From NCBI GenBank assembly GCA_029834535.1, contig JAQMWT010000122.1:1-64000 (forward strand): a DNA stretch of 64,000 nt, given 5' to 3'. Position numbers and translations under genes: made by a program. The stretch's first letter is position 1. Each line of letters starts with the position of its first letter. The notes beneath the pieces are model-generated. The model had not been told where the DNA came from. It saw only the letters and a program-made list of their open reading frames with translations, and searched no databases. Positions 20,449 through 30,747 of this stretch are shown one piece after another. Source of the stretch: Chrysophaeum taylorii. Lineage: Eukaryota > Sar > Pelagophyceae > Pelagomonadales > Pelagomonadaceae.

Positions 20449-23091
20449 TCAGTCGGAAGGGGCGTCGTCGGCAGGCTTGCGGCGTTGCATATTTTTTTTC
20501 TTTTTCTCGCGAAGCTTGGCGTAGTACTCCTCGCCGTAGAGTCTGTCGAACTCCGAGAGTCTGTCGATGAATTGCAACTTGTATCGGCCGGTGGTGGCGA
20601 GGCCGCGATCTTTGAGGACGAGCTTGAGCTGCGGGACGGTGAAAGACTTGTAGTTGACCGGGGAATCCGCGGTGCCCGGGGGTGGGGGGACAAAGGCGTC
20701 GAGTTTAGTCTGTCGGGCCTTTCTTGTTGTCTGGCGCATTCGGCCTTCTCGCGTGATCTCGAGCTCGGCTTCCTCGAGGCGGAGGCAGGGAGGGAGTCTT
20801 TCGTCGTAAGCGACCTCGGGCTCGGCGTAGACCGGGGGGAGGAAGATGAAGGCCATCGCGTCGAGGAGGCGAGCCCGGAGGGGGTAGTAGGTCCTGATTT
20901 TTTGCTCTTGCTCGCGCACCTTGTTGGTCATGGTTCCGAGGGCAGCTCCTCTGAGGGGGAGCGGCCAGGGTTCCTCGTCGGGGACGACGAAGTCCCAAGG
21001 GACGGCCAAGCTTCCTCTTATTTTTGAGAAGGAAAACAAGCACGCGAGGAAGAAGTGCCATCGTATGCCTTCGAGGTACATTTCGCGGTTGCCCCAGTCG
21101 AAGCCGATCGCGTCGAGCTTGGATTTGCGGTCGGGGTCTTCGAAAGCGACGACGTCGCCGACCCGGAACGCCGAGGTGATCAGGCCAAGTTTCATTCCCT
21201 CGAACTCTCGCGGCCACGCGCCATTCTTCTTCTTCTTCTTCTTCTTATTGTTCGCAGTCGTCGTCGCGTCGTCAAGGAGCTCCCCCCCCTCCGCCTCGAG
21301 GAGGAGCAAGTCCTCCAGAGAGGGCTCGTCGTCGAGAGGCGGCGGCGGCGGCGGCGGCGGCGGCGGGGGATTATTATTATTATTACCACTCGCCTTGGCG
21401 GTGGTTTTTTTCTTCTGCTCGTCCTTGGCGATCGAGGCGAGTCGCTTCTGCTCGTCTGCCGCGAGGAGGGCGGCGAGCGCGGCGTCGAGGTCGGCGACGG
21501 TGCCGGCATCCCGGCGCACGACCGGTTCGCCGAAGATGTCGACCTCCTCGAGACGGCCGACCTCCTCGTAATCGCGATCGGCCGCTTCTTCGATCACAAA
21601 GTCCAGGGGAATGTCGAAATTCCCAAAGCGAGACTCGTATTCCTCGAGCGCAGAAACGACGTCGTCGAACGAATAATCGCCATCAAAGTCGTCGAGGTTC
21701 CATCCGTGTTCGGCGTAGTACTTGGCCTCGGCGGGGTTCAGGACGTCGGGGTCGTTGAGGTCCGCCGTCAGCGGCACGGCGACCGAGGCCCGTCGTCCCT
21801 CTTTGCGGCGGAAGGCCTGTCTGATTTCCTCGGGGTCTTGGACGAGCAGGAACGGGAGATCGACGCCGAGGTCGAGGAGCGCCATGCGTCGGTCGGGCCT
21901 GTCGCGGACGGACGCGCCCGTCAGCCGTATTTGCGACAAACGGAGCCCGAGGGTCGTATTCCGCGCGGCCTCGGGCCACGGTGCCACGCTCGGAACGACA
22001 AAGTCCTGCGGCACCCGAACGTCGCCGTACAGTTCCTTGTAGACGCGGATCGCCTCGACCAACGCCTCCCAGCCGCGCGCCGCGTCGTCGCGCGACGCGT
22101 CTAATAACGACGCCGCCGACGAAAACGTCGCGTTGCTCTCGGCCGCCTTCTTCCGTCGGCGTCGTTTCGGGGGGGTCTCCTCATCTTGGTCGTTCAAAAC
22201 CGTCTCGTTCTTCTTCTTCTTTTTTTCGACCGGCGAGGCGATCTTGATTCCGAGATCCTTGAGGGTGTTCCAGCGCGCGAGAGCGACGTCGGCGCTTCCG
22301 ACCGCGTTCGGATCGAGGTACGGGTGCGGGTCCTCCTTGCGGCGCGCGTGGTTCCTGATCGCCTGGACGCGCGATCCCAGCGGCAACCCCTGGCACGACG
22401 CCGGCCACTCGTCGAGCCGCGGTACCACAAAATTCTTCGGAAGCCTCTTGTTTCCGTTTATTCGTCGATACGCCTCGAGGGCCGTCGCGAACGTCTCGAA
22501 GGGCTCGAGCTTCTCTTCGAGCTCGGGGTGCCGCAGCCGCCGCAGCCGCCACTCGAACCCCATGTCGTCCAGCGTCCGCCGACGACCCTCGTCCTTGGAC
22601 ACATACCGGCCGGAGCTCCGGATCGCCGCCACCCGCATCCCCAGCTTTATCTCGCGCATGTCCGCCGGCCAAGACTCGTCGTCGGGGACCTGGAACCGCG
22701 TCGGCACCCGCAGGTTACCGAACCGCTCCTTGTACTCGCTCAGCGCCGACAGCACGAGCTCCCACTCGCGCTTCTCGTTCTCCGCCTTGCGCCGCGCCGC
22801 CGGGCTCGGCTTCTTTTCCTCGTTCGCCGCGTCGGTGATGCTCGCGCGCCGCGCGAACCGACTGCTCCGCCGCCGCCGTCCAACAAGCCAAAAATAATGC
22901 CAGCGTCGTCGTCGCGATTTATGCGACACCACCAAACCGCACTCCTCCTCCGCCTCGACGACGCACAGCATGCGACACGACCCCGCCCCTCGTCGTCGTC
23001 TCAAGCCGCCCGAAGAAGAAGAAGGGGGTTTTGGCGACAACACCAACGGCGACACGACCACCGCGACCCACGCCATCCAACACCACGCCAT
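20449..23091 (-). CDS. Helicase-associated-domain repeat protein with C-terminal SAP-like motif
   Basis: A single exon of 880 aa. The N-terminus (MAWCWMAWVAVVVSPLVLS) is a hydrophobic signal followed by an Arg/Ser-rich stretch, as in organelle-targeted or secreted proteins. At least four degenerate units of the helicase-associated (HA, PF03457-like) type follow. Each has a Y-[KE]-x-x-x-G-N/D-x-x-[VI]-P core, a W-P turn, an LG block and an L-x-x-[ML]-G-F-x-W end. They begin near residues 110, 208, 330 and 690, with a partial unit near 485 (YESRFGNFDIPLDFVI). Near 825-865, FTVPQLKLVLKDRGLATTGR resembles a SAP DNA-binding motif. No helicase motor is present. Poly-Pro, poly-Lys and Asp/Glu tracts separate the modules. 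Such stand-alone HA proteins are common in heterokont algae. The function is unknown; organellar nucleic-acid binding is inference. Confidence 0.65.
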   Translation of the reverse strand: MAWCWMAWVAVVVSPLVLSPKPPSSSSGGLRRRRGAGSCRMLCVVEAEEECGLVVSHKSRRRRWHYFWLVGRRRRSSRFARRASITDAANEEKKPSPAARRKAENEKREWELVLSALSEYKERFGNLRVPTRFQVPDDESWPADMREIKLGMRVAAIRSSGRYVSKDEGRRRTLDDMGFEWRLRRLRHPELEEKLEPFETFATALEAYRRINGNKRLPKNFVVPRLDEWPASCQGLPLGSRVQAIRNHARRKEDPHPYLDPNAVGSADVALARWNTLKDLGIKIASPVEKKKKKNETVLNDQDEETPPKRRRRKKAAESNATFSSAASLLDASRDDAARGWEALVEAIRVYKELYGDVRVPQDFVVPSVAPWPEAARNTTLGLRLSQIRLTGASVRDRPDRRMALLDLGVDLPFLLVQDPEEIRQAFRRKEGRRASVAVPLTADLNDPDVLNPAEAKYYAEHGWNLDDFDGDYSFDDVVSALEEYESRFGNFDIPLDFVIEEAADRDYEEVGRLEEVDIFGEPVVRRDAGTVADLDAALAALLAADEQKRLASIAKDEQKKKTTAKASGNNNNNPPPPPPPPPPPLDDEPSLEDLLLLEAEGGELLDDATTTANNKKKKKKKNGAWPREFEGMKLGLITSAFRVGDVVAFEDPDRKSKLDAIGFDWGNREMYLEGIRWHFFLACLFSFSKIRGSLAVPWDFVVPDEEPWPLPLRGAALGTMTNKVREQEQKIRTYYPLRARLLDAMAFIFLPPVYAEPEVAYDERLPPCLRLEEAELEITREGRMRQTTRKARQTKLDAFVPPPPGTADSPVNYKSFTVPQLKLVLKDRGLATTGRYKLQFIDRLSEFDRLYGEEYYAKLREKKKKNMQRRKPADDAPSD

Positions 23092-23268
23092 CTTTTTTTT
23101 TTAATTAATTGCGTGGTACTTTCCTTTTTACTTCTCTACGACGACAAAGACAGGACGACAAAGACGACCATCTTCTTCTCGTCACGTCATATACACCCCT
23201 CAACGTCTTCGGCGAGCCGTTACTTCAACAACAACAACGCCCAACGATTTCCGACAAAGACGACGACG
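23092..23268. promoter_or_regulatory. Shared divergent promoter region, 177 bp
   Basis: The start codons of the HA-domain gene (minus, 23091) and the DUF4379 gene (plus, 23269) are 177 bp apart and read outward. A TTTTTTTTTAATTAATTG element sits next to the minus-strand start at 23093-23110. Confidence 0.5.
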
Positions 23269-24390
23269 ATGCCGCTTCCTTCCTGGGTGCGCGAATGGCT
23301 GCATCCGACCAGGAACGCGCGCACCACGCTCTCCGCCAGCGACGACGACGACGACGACGCAAGTAGTTGGAAGATTTTCCAGTGCCCCAAGGCCGCCGAC
23401 CACGTGTGGTGCGCGAGGCCCGCGGACCTGGCTGCGCGCGGCCCCAAAGCTGCGTGTCCCTGCTGCGCCCTCATACAAGTCAGCTCGACAAACTGCGTCA
23501 AGACAACGCACCCCGCCATAGCGGAGGAGTGGCACCCGACCAAAAACGGTCGTCACGTCCCGAGCCCTCGCGAGACGCTCTCTTCTGCCAAGGCAGCCGT
23601 ATGGTTCCGATGTCGTCGAAACGACCGCCACGAGTGGCGCGCCGTCGTCGCCAACCGATGCGCGGGCGAACCCTGTCCCTTCTGCGCGGGCAAGGTCGCG
23701 CTGCCCTTTACCACCCTCGTCGCCAGACTCGGCCGCGATCTCGTATACTACTTTTGGCACAAACGCAAAAATCAAAACCCTCCCGACCAAATCCTCTCGG
23801 GCGCAGACGTCCCAATTCGACTCAAGGACCCCCTCACCGGCACCGAGTGGACCACCACGCCCGAGCTCCTCTGCCAGGTCGCCGAATCCGTCACGTACGG
23901 AGGCAACGCCAAAGAGGCTATTTATTCGAGATTCGTTTCGCGCGAAGAAAGATCCCGAGCCCTCGCGCTCCTCAAGACCGCCCTCGGACGCGCCGAGTCC
24001 TACCTCATCGACACGATCCTCGAAGACGCCTTCCTCGCCGCGGGCGTGCCCGTCACTCTTCGTGACATTCATCTCCAAGAAGACGAAGAAGACGAAGAAG
24101 ACGAAGAAGACCGAGAGACTCGAGACGACGTCGTTAATCCAGCGCCTGCGCCGCCGGCCAGAAGATCGTCCATGTTTTTTATTGGCGCTGGCAGACCTAA
24201 CCCACCACCATCTACCACCACCACCCTTGATGCTGGTAGTGGTGCTGCTGCTGTTGTCGTCGACGGCGCTGCTGCTGAAACGCCACCAACGCCCAGCTCG
24301 CCGCCGTTGACTGCCAGCACCAGCACGCTCGCGGATCCTCAACAACGCCAACACCGAAAGGTTACTAGCCGTGCGTGCGTGCTTTCGTAA
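23269..24390 (+). CDS. DUF4379-type zinc-ribbon protein
   Basis: The ATG at 23269 starts a 373-aa protein. The open frame continues upstream across the neighbouring gene on the other strand, but that part is a shadow. Two CxxC pairs occur (CPCC near residue 65, CPFC near 140). The block EEWHPTKNG..VWFRC..NDRHEWRAVVANR..GEPCPFC is the signature of the probable zinc-ribbon family DUF4379/PF14311. Its repeats, W-H-P-T-x-N and H-x-W-x-A-x-V-x-x-R, occur in algae, plants and giant viruses. An earlier unit is degenerate (FQCPKAADHVWCARPADLAA). The middle has a helical segment ending LRDIHLQ. The C-terminal third is an acidic run then Pro/Thr/Ala-rich low complexity. Its role is unknown. Confidence 0.65.
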   Translation: MPLPSWVREWLHPTRNARTTLSASDDDDDDASSWKIFQCPKAADHVWCARPADLAARGPKAACPCCALIQVSSTNCVKTTHPAIAEEWHPTKNGRHVPSPRETLSSAKAAVWFRCRRNDRHEWRAVVANRCAGEPCPFCAGKVALPFTTLVARLGRDLVYYFWHKRKNQNPPDQILSGADVPIRLKDPLTGTEWTTTPELLCQVAESVTYGGNAKEAIYSRFVSREERSRALALLKTALGRAESYLIDTILEDAFLAAGVPVTLRDIHLQEDEEDEEDEEDRETRDDVVNPAPAPPARRSSMFFIGAGRPNPPPSTTTTLDAGSGAAAVVVDGAAAETPPTPSSPPLTASTSTLADPQQRQHRKVTSRACVLS

Positions 24391-25551
24391 CAACAACAAC
24401 AACAACAACAACAACAAACCTTGACTAGAGGACAGCGAGCACGTCCAGACGCTCGCTTGCCTTGGGCGCGACGTGTACTCGCTGCCGCCGGAGCCCCGCG
24501 GACAGACGCGAGTCCACACACAGCGTCTTCATTATGTGGCCACACTAGCCACACATCGACGACACCCTCGTGCAGCCCAGCGCTCCCCGCTGGTCTCTCC
24601 GGGCCCCATCGTGCAGCAGCAGCCTCGTCTTTGGCGGCGAGGCCAGCGCCGCGTGCCACGAGCTCGCTCCTCCTCACATCTGCGCGGAACGGATCGCCAA
24701 GCGGACGTAGCTGTGCCAACGTTGTACGAGATCGAGGCGGCTCTGCCATACGAGTTGAGCCTCACGATACGACTGCTTTGGGCGGGGTTGGCAGCGCTCT
24801 CGCCCCCCAGCCATCATTCGCTGCCTCGCGCAGCCCAACCCATACCGTCCGTGCTCAACAGGTCGTCACCCTCAGTCAGGCCGCTCGTGCTCAACAGGCC
24901 GTCACTTTCATCCGCTCCTGCGTCCCGAGGACCTGCGGGCAGGCCTTCTCCCTGAACTTTGCCTGCCTGCCCGGCGGCTAGGCGACCGCCCTGTATTAAA
25001 AGCCCGCACGTGGAGGGAGGGGAGCCCGCCCATGACGCCTTCAAGGTACCTGCTACTCTTTCCCTCCCACCACTCTCCGAACCTTTTCGTGCACTATCCT
25101 TGCCCACCCGATTTACGCACTCGTGCTTGAAAGCCGCGTGGTGGATCACATCTAACTGGTTTTACTTTCCCACTTATTATTATTCAGCTCCGTCGGCGAC
25201 ACACCATCACTTGAATCGCAATCTCGCCCGGGCCGTCGAAGCGGGCTTACGATAATTTTCTGGGACGCTCCGTGTACACACCTCTGATGCCCCTCCAGCT
25301 CATTCACCATTGCCCCCCCCTCCCACATTGCCGGGTATTTTTGAACACTCTCCACGGCTCGGCGATGATCCCGGCTGGGTCTCGGGATACCTCCGCAATC
25401 CAGGTACCAGTCGCCCCCCCCCCCCCAAACCCCTCGGGCTGAATGAAGGTCCTGCATTATCGGACACGCATTGTTCCTTCCTGTTCTTGGAGTGTTCGCC
25501 CCCCCCCTTCTTAGCATTCCACCTTCACTCAACCCTCAAGGGTGTTCAAAA
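24391..25551. other. Intergenic with (AAC)n microsatellite; no gene supported
   Basis: Begins with about nine AAC repeats (24391-24417) directly after a stop codon. A short internal duplication around GTGCTCAACAGGCCGTCAC occurs near 24850-24905. Overlapping frames on both strands (for example 24421-24981) have Ser/Arg/Pro shadow-like composition, and I recognise none. C-runs occur at 25312-25322, 25412-25426 and 25498-25508. Confidence 0.45.
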
Positions 25552-26240
25552 ATGGGTCGAAATGGCGCCGAGATTTTTCTTTACGTGCCGAACTTGATAG
25601 GCTACGCGCGGGTGGTCCTGCTCGGCGCCTTCTACCTGTTGGCTCTCGAGCACTGGGTCTCGGCGGTGACGTGCTACTTGGCCTCGTTCGCTGGCGACCT
25701 TTTCGACGGATATTTCGCCAAGAAGCTCCAACAGCGGTCGACCTTGGGCATGGTCCTCGATATGGTCACCGACCGCGTCGCGACTGCCGGCTTCCTGAGC
25801 ATCCTTGGGATTTTGTGCGTTGCTACCTGTCCGCGATGAGTCCGACCAGCAGGTATCCGCACCGCGCGCCAATATTCATCAGCTTGCAGGGTCTAGACCT
25901 AGCCAGTCATTGGTACCATATGTACTCGACGGCGAGCGCAGGGGGACACCACAAGTCGGACGAAACGCTGCATAAGCGTAACTTTGTCCTGCGAGTGTAC
26001 TACGCGAGTTACCCCTTGTTTGCGTACCTTTGCGTGAGCGCGGAGCTCGCTTACGTCGCACTCTACGTCCTCTATTTCTGGCCGACGGCTGCCTTCGCCG
26101 GCGTAACCCTAGAAGCCGTTTATCTTGTTGCCTTGTTGCCGGGATGCATCGTCAAGCAAATCGTTAACCTTGCTCAACTCGCCTCCGCAGCAAACGCGCT
26201 CGTGTTGCGTGACGTCGCGACGCCCGTCAAGTCGACTTAG
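25552..26240 (+). CDS. CDP-diacylglycerol--inositol 3-phosphatidyltransferase (PI synthase)
   Basis: Two exons (25552-25814 and 25853-26240) around a 38-nt intron (GTGCGT..AGCAG) give 216 aa, the usual PI synthase length. The enzyme joins myo-inositol to CDP-diacylglycerol in the ER membrane. The CDP-alcohol phosphotransferase motif is complete near residue 47: DLFDGYFAKKLQQRSTLGMV with D-x2-D-G-x2-A then G-x3-D-x3-D (LDMVTDR). The PI-synthase-specific sequence SLQGLDLASHWYHMYSTA follows in exon 2, matching the LDxxSHWxxMY block. Four or so further hydrophobic helices follow. The intron falls within the L of ILGIL and restores the frame exactly. The start MGRNGAEIFLYVPNLIGYAR fits the family N-terminus. 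Confidence 0.9.
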
Positions 26241-27136
26241 TGATCTTAGTAGTAAAAGAACCACATTCGTATCTTGCGCTGCCTGAAAGCCACCCTCTTT
26301 CGGCCGAAAAGCTTCGCCTGGAAGTCCTGAGAGATGAGTGGTCCCTCGGCGCACGCGATTTTCCGAGTTTGTACTCGGAAAATTTTCGTTTGATGGTCGT
26401 CGACTGAAAGAAAGGGGCGCGCGTTATTTGGTGCCTAGGTAGTTACTTATATTCAGTATCATCATCGTCATCATTTTTATTACGGCAGGCTCAAAGAGCC
26501 AGGCTGGATTATAATATTTTATTTAAGCAAATAATAGTAAGCCATTAGACCTATATTCCTCTCTGAGCAGATTGTCACCATCTGACGCTCGTACCTCTAT
26601 CAGCGGGACGCGTGCGTCCTACGGGGAGGCTCTCTCTTCTCTTCGCCTGCCTCGCGGCTCGGCAGCGACCCCCTTCTTCCGGGTTTCAGTTTCCCCCTTC
26701 CTTCCCCCAGCAAATCCTCAACCTTCCCCCCCTTCTTTCGCGAGTTTCTGCTTACCCGGTCTATTTTTATTCGCAGTCGCGTTTACAAACGTAACCTCTT
26801 GGGCACATAACCGCACTCGCCTCATTTCCAGTTGACTACTAATAAACCCTCCCAACCACGCCCACCTCCCAAAACTTCGAACAAACCCCGTGTGCACGAA
26901 CGAATCTCCTGCGCGCACCACCGCACCCTCCCCCCTTTTTATTATTAGCAGCCGACACGATGCCTTGAGCATCCAAAAACGTTGTTTCTCGACGTCAGAT
27001 TTAAAAAAGTGTGAAAACAGATTATCACTGTGAAAAAAAAAAACAAACAATGCTGTAGTGTTTCCGTTGAGCGTCAACCGCCGTTGTTAAGTGCCGTGTT
27101 CGTCCAGGACGTGGACATCGATTAGAGTCAGTCAGC
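26241..27136. other. Intergenic, pyrimidine- and AT-rich, no gene seen
   Basis: Contains the 3' flank of PI synthase, T/A-rich stretches near 26440-26560, a CT-rich block 26630-26760 and A-runs near 27038. It should include the promoter of the gene starting at 27137. Short open frames are not convincing. Confidence 0.5.
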
Positions 27137-30100
27137 ATGGGTGATGAGGACGATGACTTGTACAACTTTGCCCTCGACGGTGGAGACTACGGCGTCGGGG
27201 ACGACGACTACGACGACGACGACGACGAAGACGACGACGAAGACGAAAACACATTCATCCCAACGCATCAGCCACGGGATCCAGAGAGCGTGGGCGCGGT
27301 GAGCAGCACGAAGGAGATGTCGTCGAGCATTTTAGACAAGGCCAAGGCAATGCTGTCGAAGAAAAGCGCGCCACGGAAGCCGCGCGAAGCCCGAAATACG
27401 GACGTGGCGGAAATCATGGCGGAGCTGAGCTCGGATGATGAGGCGCAGCATAAACATCAGCGCTCTACTTCAAGCGTTGACGCACCGTTCCGATTCGAGT
27501 CGTCGACGTTCGACCTCAATTCGGATCACGCCGACGATCGGCCGACGTTTGTCCAGAAACCGAAGTACTCACCGTCGCCTCTCAAGAGCGACAATGGGAT
27601 GAAGAAAGTCTCGCGCGCGTCTTTCTCCGGCGTTCTCCAGACCGTGCCGGCTCTCGAGGATGCGTCGGAGGATGCTGCTCCCGCCGTCGACTGGCACATC
27701 GACGCACCGCTGACGGCCACGACCAAGGGTCAGCTTTCATCCTCGCACCGTGGCTTCGTGCGCTCAATCAACGACCTAAACGACGTCCGCCGCGACTCGG
27801 AGAGCACGTTTGACTTCGGCGCAATCCGCGAGACGGGCGAGTCATTCACGACCGACGGCATCGACGCGGCGTTGCAGGATCATGGTGCGCTCGAGCGGGC
27901 GGCGGCGCGTGCGCTCATCGAGGATGAAGAAGAGCCCGTCGAAGAGAGACCTGGCGAATCAATCCCACCACGCGGCTACAACAGAGAAAACAGCGAACAA
28001 CCCGACAGCGACCTTTCATATGCTGCACTCTCTAACGACGCCACGATGCGTCTGGGTTCTATCGTCGAAGACTACAACTCCGACAGAATCGTCCATAGAA
28101 ACAACGGAGCGCGGAACATCCCTGAAACCAAAGTCATGTCCTTCCAAGACTTGCAGCTCGTCATCGCAGTGAGTGTCGCGTTGGTTCGAGACCACTCTTG
28201 TGGCGCCTCATCAATCTGCGCAGGCAGACGATGTTGCGGACGATAACGTCGACCGCGGAGGCGACGACGACGATTATTCCGAGGAGTACGAGTCTGCATC
28301 GCCCGTGTCCGTCGACAGGGTCGAGCCTCAAAGTCGTTCGTCTTCTCTTGCCAACGAAAGGAGGACTGAAAGCGAAGATGACGCCCTCGAGGCTCCGATA
28401 CCTGCGCGCTCGCCGTCCCTTGTGTTTCAGGCGACCGCCGAGGCGAAGCCCGCTGAGAAGAATGACAAGGAACACAAACGATCCCAGGCCAAACGCCAAC
28501 GTGCGGCTCGCGAAGCGGCACAACACGAGGTTGCTGCCGAGGAGCGACCTGCGGCGAAGGCCGCGCCGACCCAGAGGACGAGGCAAGTGGCTATTTTCGC
28601 GAACGAGACTTTCTACGTCGAGTTCACTGTGCGCTTGGGATCGGTGCGACATACTTGTGCGATTCTATGCACGCACGTAGCGTAGGTCTCGCTGCAATCG
28701 CTCGACTCCAAAACGCGCGATGCGTTCGCGAAACAAGTTGCGGCTGCGCTCGGCGTCTACCGAGGTGTCGTTGCCATCCAAGGGGCGAGAGAGAGTCTGA
28801 ACGGAAACGGCTGCGTCCTTGAAACTCGCGTCGGCGTCCGCGACGGAGAGGTCGCGAGGGCCTTGGGAGCTGCGCTCGCGCGGGCGCCTCCATTGCTCAC
28901 GCATGACGATGAAGCGCTCTTCAGCGACGCAGAGTACCTCGCGGCGGTGGTAGTCTACGACGGAGATGAGCGCACTCGTTACCAATTTGCCGATGTCAAC
29001 AGGCGTGTAGCGTCTGCCGGAAAGCCACGACGTGTGAGCGCGTTAGAGTGCGCCGACCCGGACGAAGACCAATTCGCTACAGACGATCGCGCTGATGGCC
29101 TCGTGCGTACGCGCGAAGTTGCAACGCAGTACTGTGGGAACCACGCGGGCGTCCAGGCAGATCTGGTTGTGCCTGGGCTCGACGGCACTGCCGCGTTTCA
29201 ACCTTCGCCGCCACCTAGAGTTGCCGCTGTCGGTTACGACAGCACCGGTGCTTACATCAATCCTCGCTGGATGCCAGCATCCGAACCATGCGCTTCGACA
29301 GCCCACAGCGTAGAGAGAAAGGAATCTGTGGTGAATGTCTCGCAGACGCAAACGAGTGGGACACCACCGACACCAGTGGCGGCTGGTACCACCGATCACC
29401 CTTGTTCGAAAACATCGAACAAGAGCGACACGAAACAGGCGGATAAGCAACCCGTACCTGATAGCAAAAATGGATCGTCCTGGGGACAATGCGCGTGGCC
29501 TCATCCGCGCAAGCCAGAGTCTGAATGTAAGCGACTGGCCAACAGGTTGACTCGTAGGTACTTTGGATGGTTGGGAGGCCCGATGCCACTTGCACCTCCC
29601 TGCTTTGTTCCGTCGCCAATGATGCTTAGTGCTTATGGCTATCCGGCGGCCTTCGGGCCATTCGAAGGCGGATTGCTGGGGCATCATCTTCAAGAGGATG
29701 CGATACCTGCCAGGGATGCATACGTGAAACGCAGGGCGCAACTCGAAGTCCTTGTTTGCCGCGGCGTCTTCAGCTGTGGCATTCATTGCTACTCTTAACG
29801 TCCGCAGGCGGACGCAAATGCGCGCATAGCAATGCTTTGTCCACCTCTCACGACTACTAGTGCGGACTCGCATACAAAAGTCCCAGGAGCAACAGCCCCG
29901 CAAGAAAAAAATGAACCACCTCGCACAAAGCTGAGCCCTGACGTCAAGCAACCGGGCGGACTCGTGCTAAGAAGCCAGCGTCATTTTGTAGTTGCAAACA
30001 TGTTACCGTCGATTCGCGTCGTGATACGGTGTGTGTGCTTGGCAGTTGCAGCCGCGCGCAAGCGATGTTGCCTTCAACCTTGTGGCAACACAAGACGAGT

Positions 30101-30357
30101 TCCGACGACAATTGGCCGGCATCCGCCAGCGCATTGTCAGCCAACGGTTCCGAGTTGACATGGCAACGCAAGGTGTCAATGGGGTATCTTACCAGGACTC
30201 CGCGTACACCCAGGAATACCTTCATACGCACCGCCCGGCACCGATGCCGTTCTGGGAAGCGTTAATGCGCGTAGACTCGAGCCTTGGCGAAGACCAAGCG
30301 AGGGAGCTCGCCGCGAAAGAAGTGAGAGACGACACTTGTGCTGCAGGTTCATCATAA
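27137..30357 (+). CDS. Five-exon protein with DUF4614/C19orf44-like C-terminus
   Basis: I infer exons 27137-28168, 28224-28628, 28686-29747, 29808-29987 and 30046-30357, with introns of 55, 57, 60 and 58 nt. All have GT..AG ends and preserve phase 0; the third (GTCCTT donor) and fourth (GTAGTT donor) are the least certain. The product is about 996 aa. The first 300 residues are acidic and disordered (DLYNFALDGGDYG, then Asp runs). A central segment has SYAALSNDATMRLGSIVEDY and YSEEYESASP. Exon 3 carries a folded-looking stretch (DSKTRDAFAKQVAAALGVYR, then VGVRDGEVARALGAAL). The end, QDEFRRQLAGIRQRIVSQRF and YTQEYLHTHRPAPMPFWEAL, resembles the C-terminus of DUF4614 proteins such as human C19orf44. 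That match is from memory and moderate at best. A ciliary role would be inference. Confidence 0.55.
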
Positions 30358-30747
30358 TGCGCCGCCCGCGAACTATCGAGCCTTTCCTGTTATCCCGCGA
30401 CCTTGCCGACGTAGTTGCCATCTTTGGCACTGCTTTAATATCTGTGCCTATGATGTAAACGTAGAAAACGAACGGGTTCGAAGAACGAGTTTTATAATCC
30501 GAATCTCGCCCGAGGGTGGCTCGCGAAGGCGAGGTGTAGTGTGCACCGAGTAGTGTCACCCTATCCCCGTTCTGAACCCTGAAAGCCCTGCGTGCTCTCC
30601 CCGCCACTCAGCTTCACCCTTACCTTCATGGACATGTGCGCGATCAAAAACCAACAGGTGATCTCCATGGATGGCAAGCCCCAAAGAAATGCGAGGGCAC
30701 ATCAATCGACCAAAGGCCGAGGCCGTGAGTGTTTAATCCTCCGCTCA
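30358..30747. other. Convergent 3' region
   Basis: This 390-bp gap lies between the ends of two convergent genes. An open frame continues to 30553 in another frame after a possible 25-nt GT..AG segment at 30323-30347, so the upstream gene could have a longer tail. The resulting residues look unlike a conserved domain, and I left it out. Confidence 0.4.

Noticed and set aside
22186-23268. Upstream extension of the DUF4379 frame
   Set aside because: It runs across the start of the HA-domain gene on the other strand and is Arg/Leu-rich shadow; the first sensible ATG is at 23269.
24421-24981. Plus-strand frames after the (AAC)n tract
   Set aside because: Ser/Arg/Pro-rich composition, overlapping frames on both strands and no motif.
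30338-30553. Extra last exon for the DUF4614-like gene
   Set aside because: It would need a 25-nt intron, and the residues (Cys/Arg-rich) look unlike a conserved tail.
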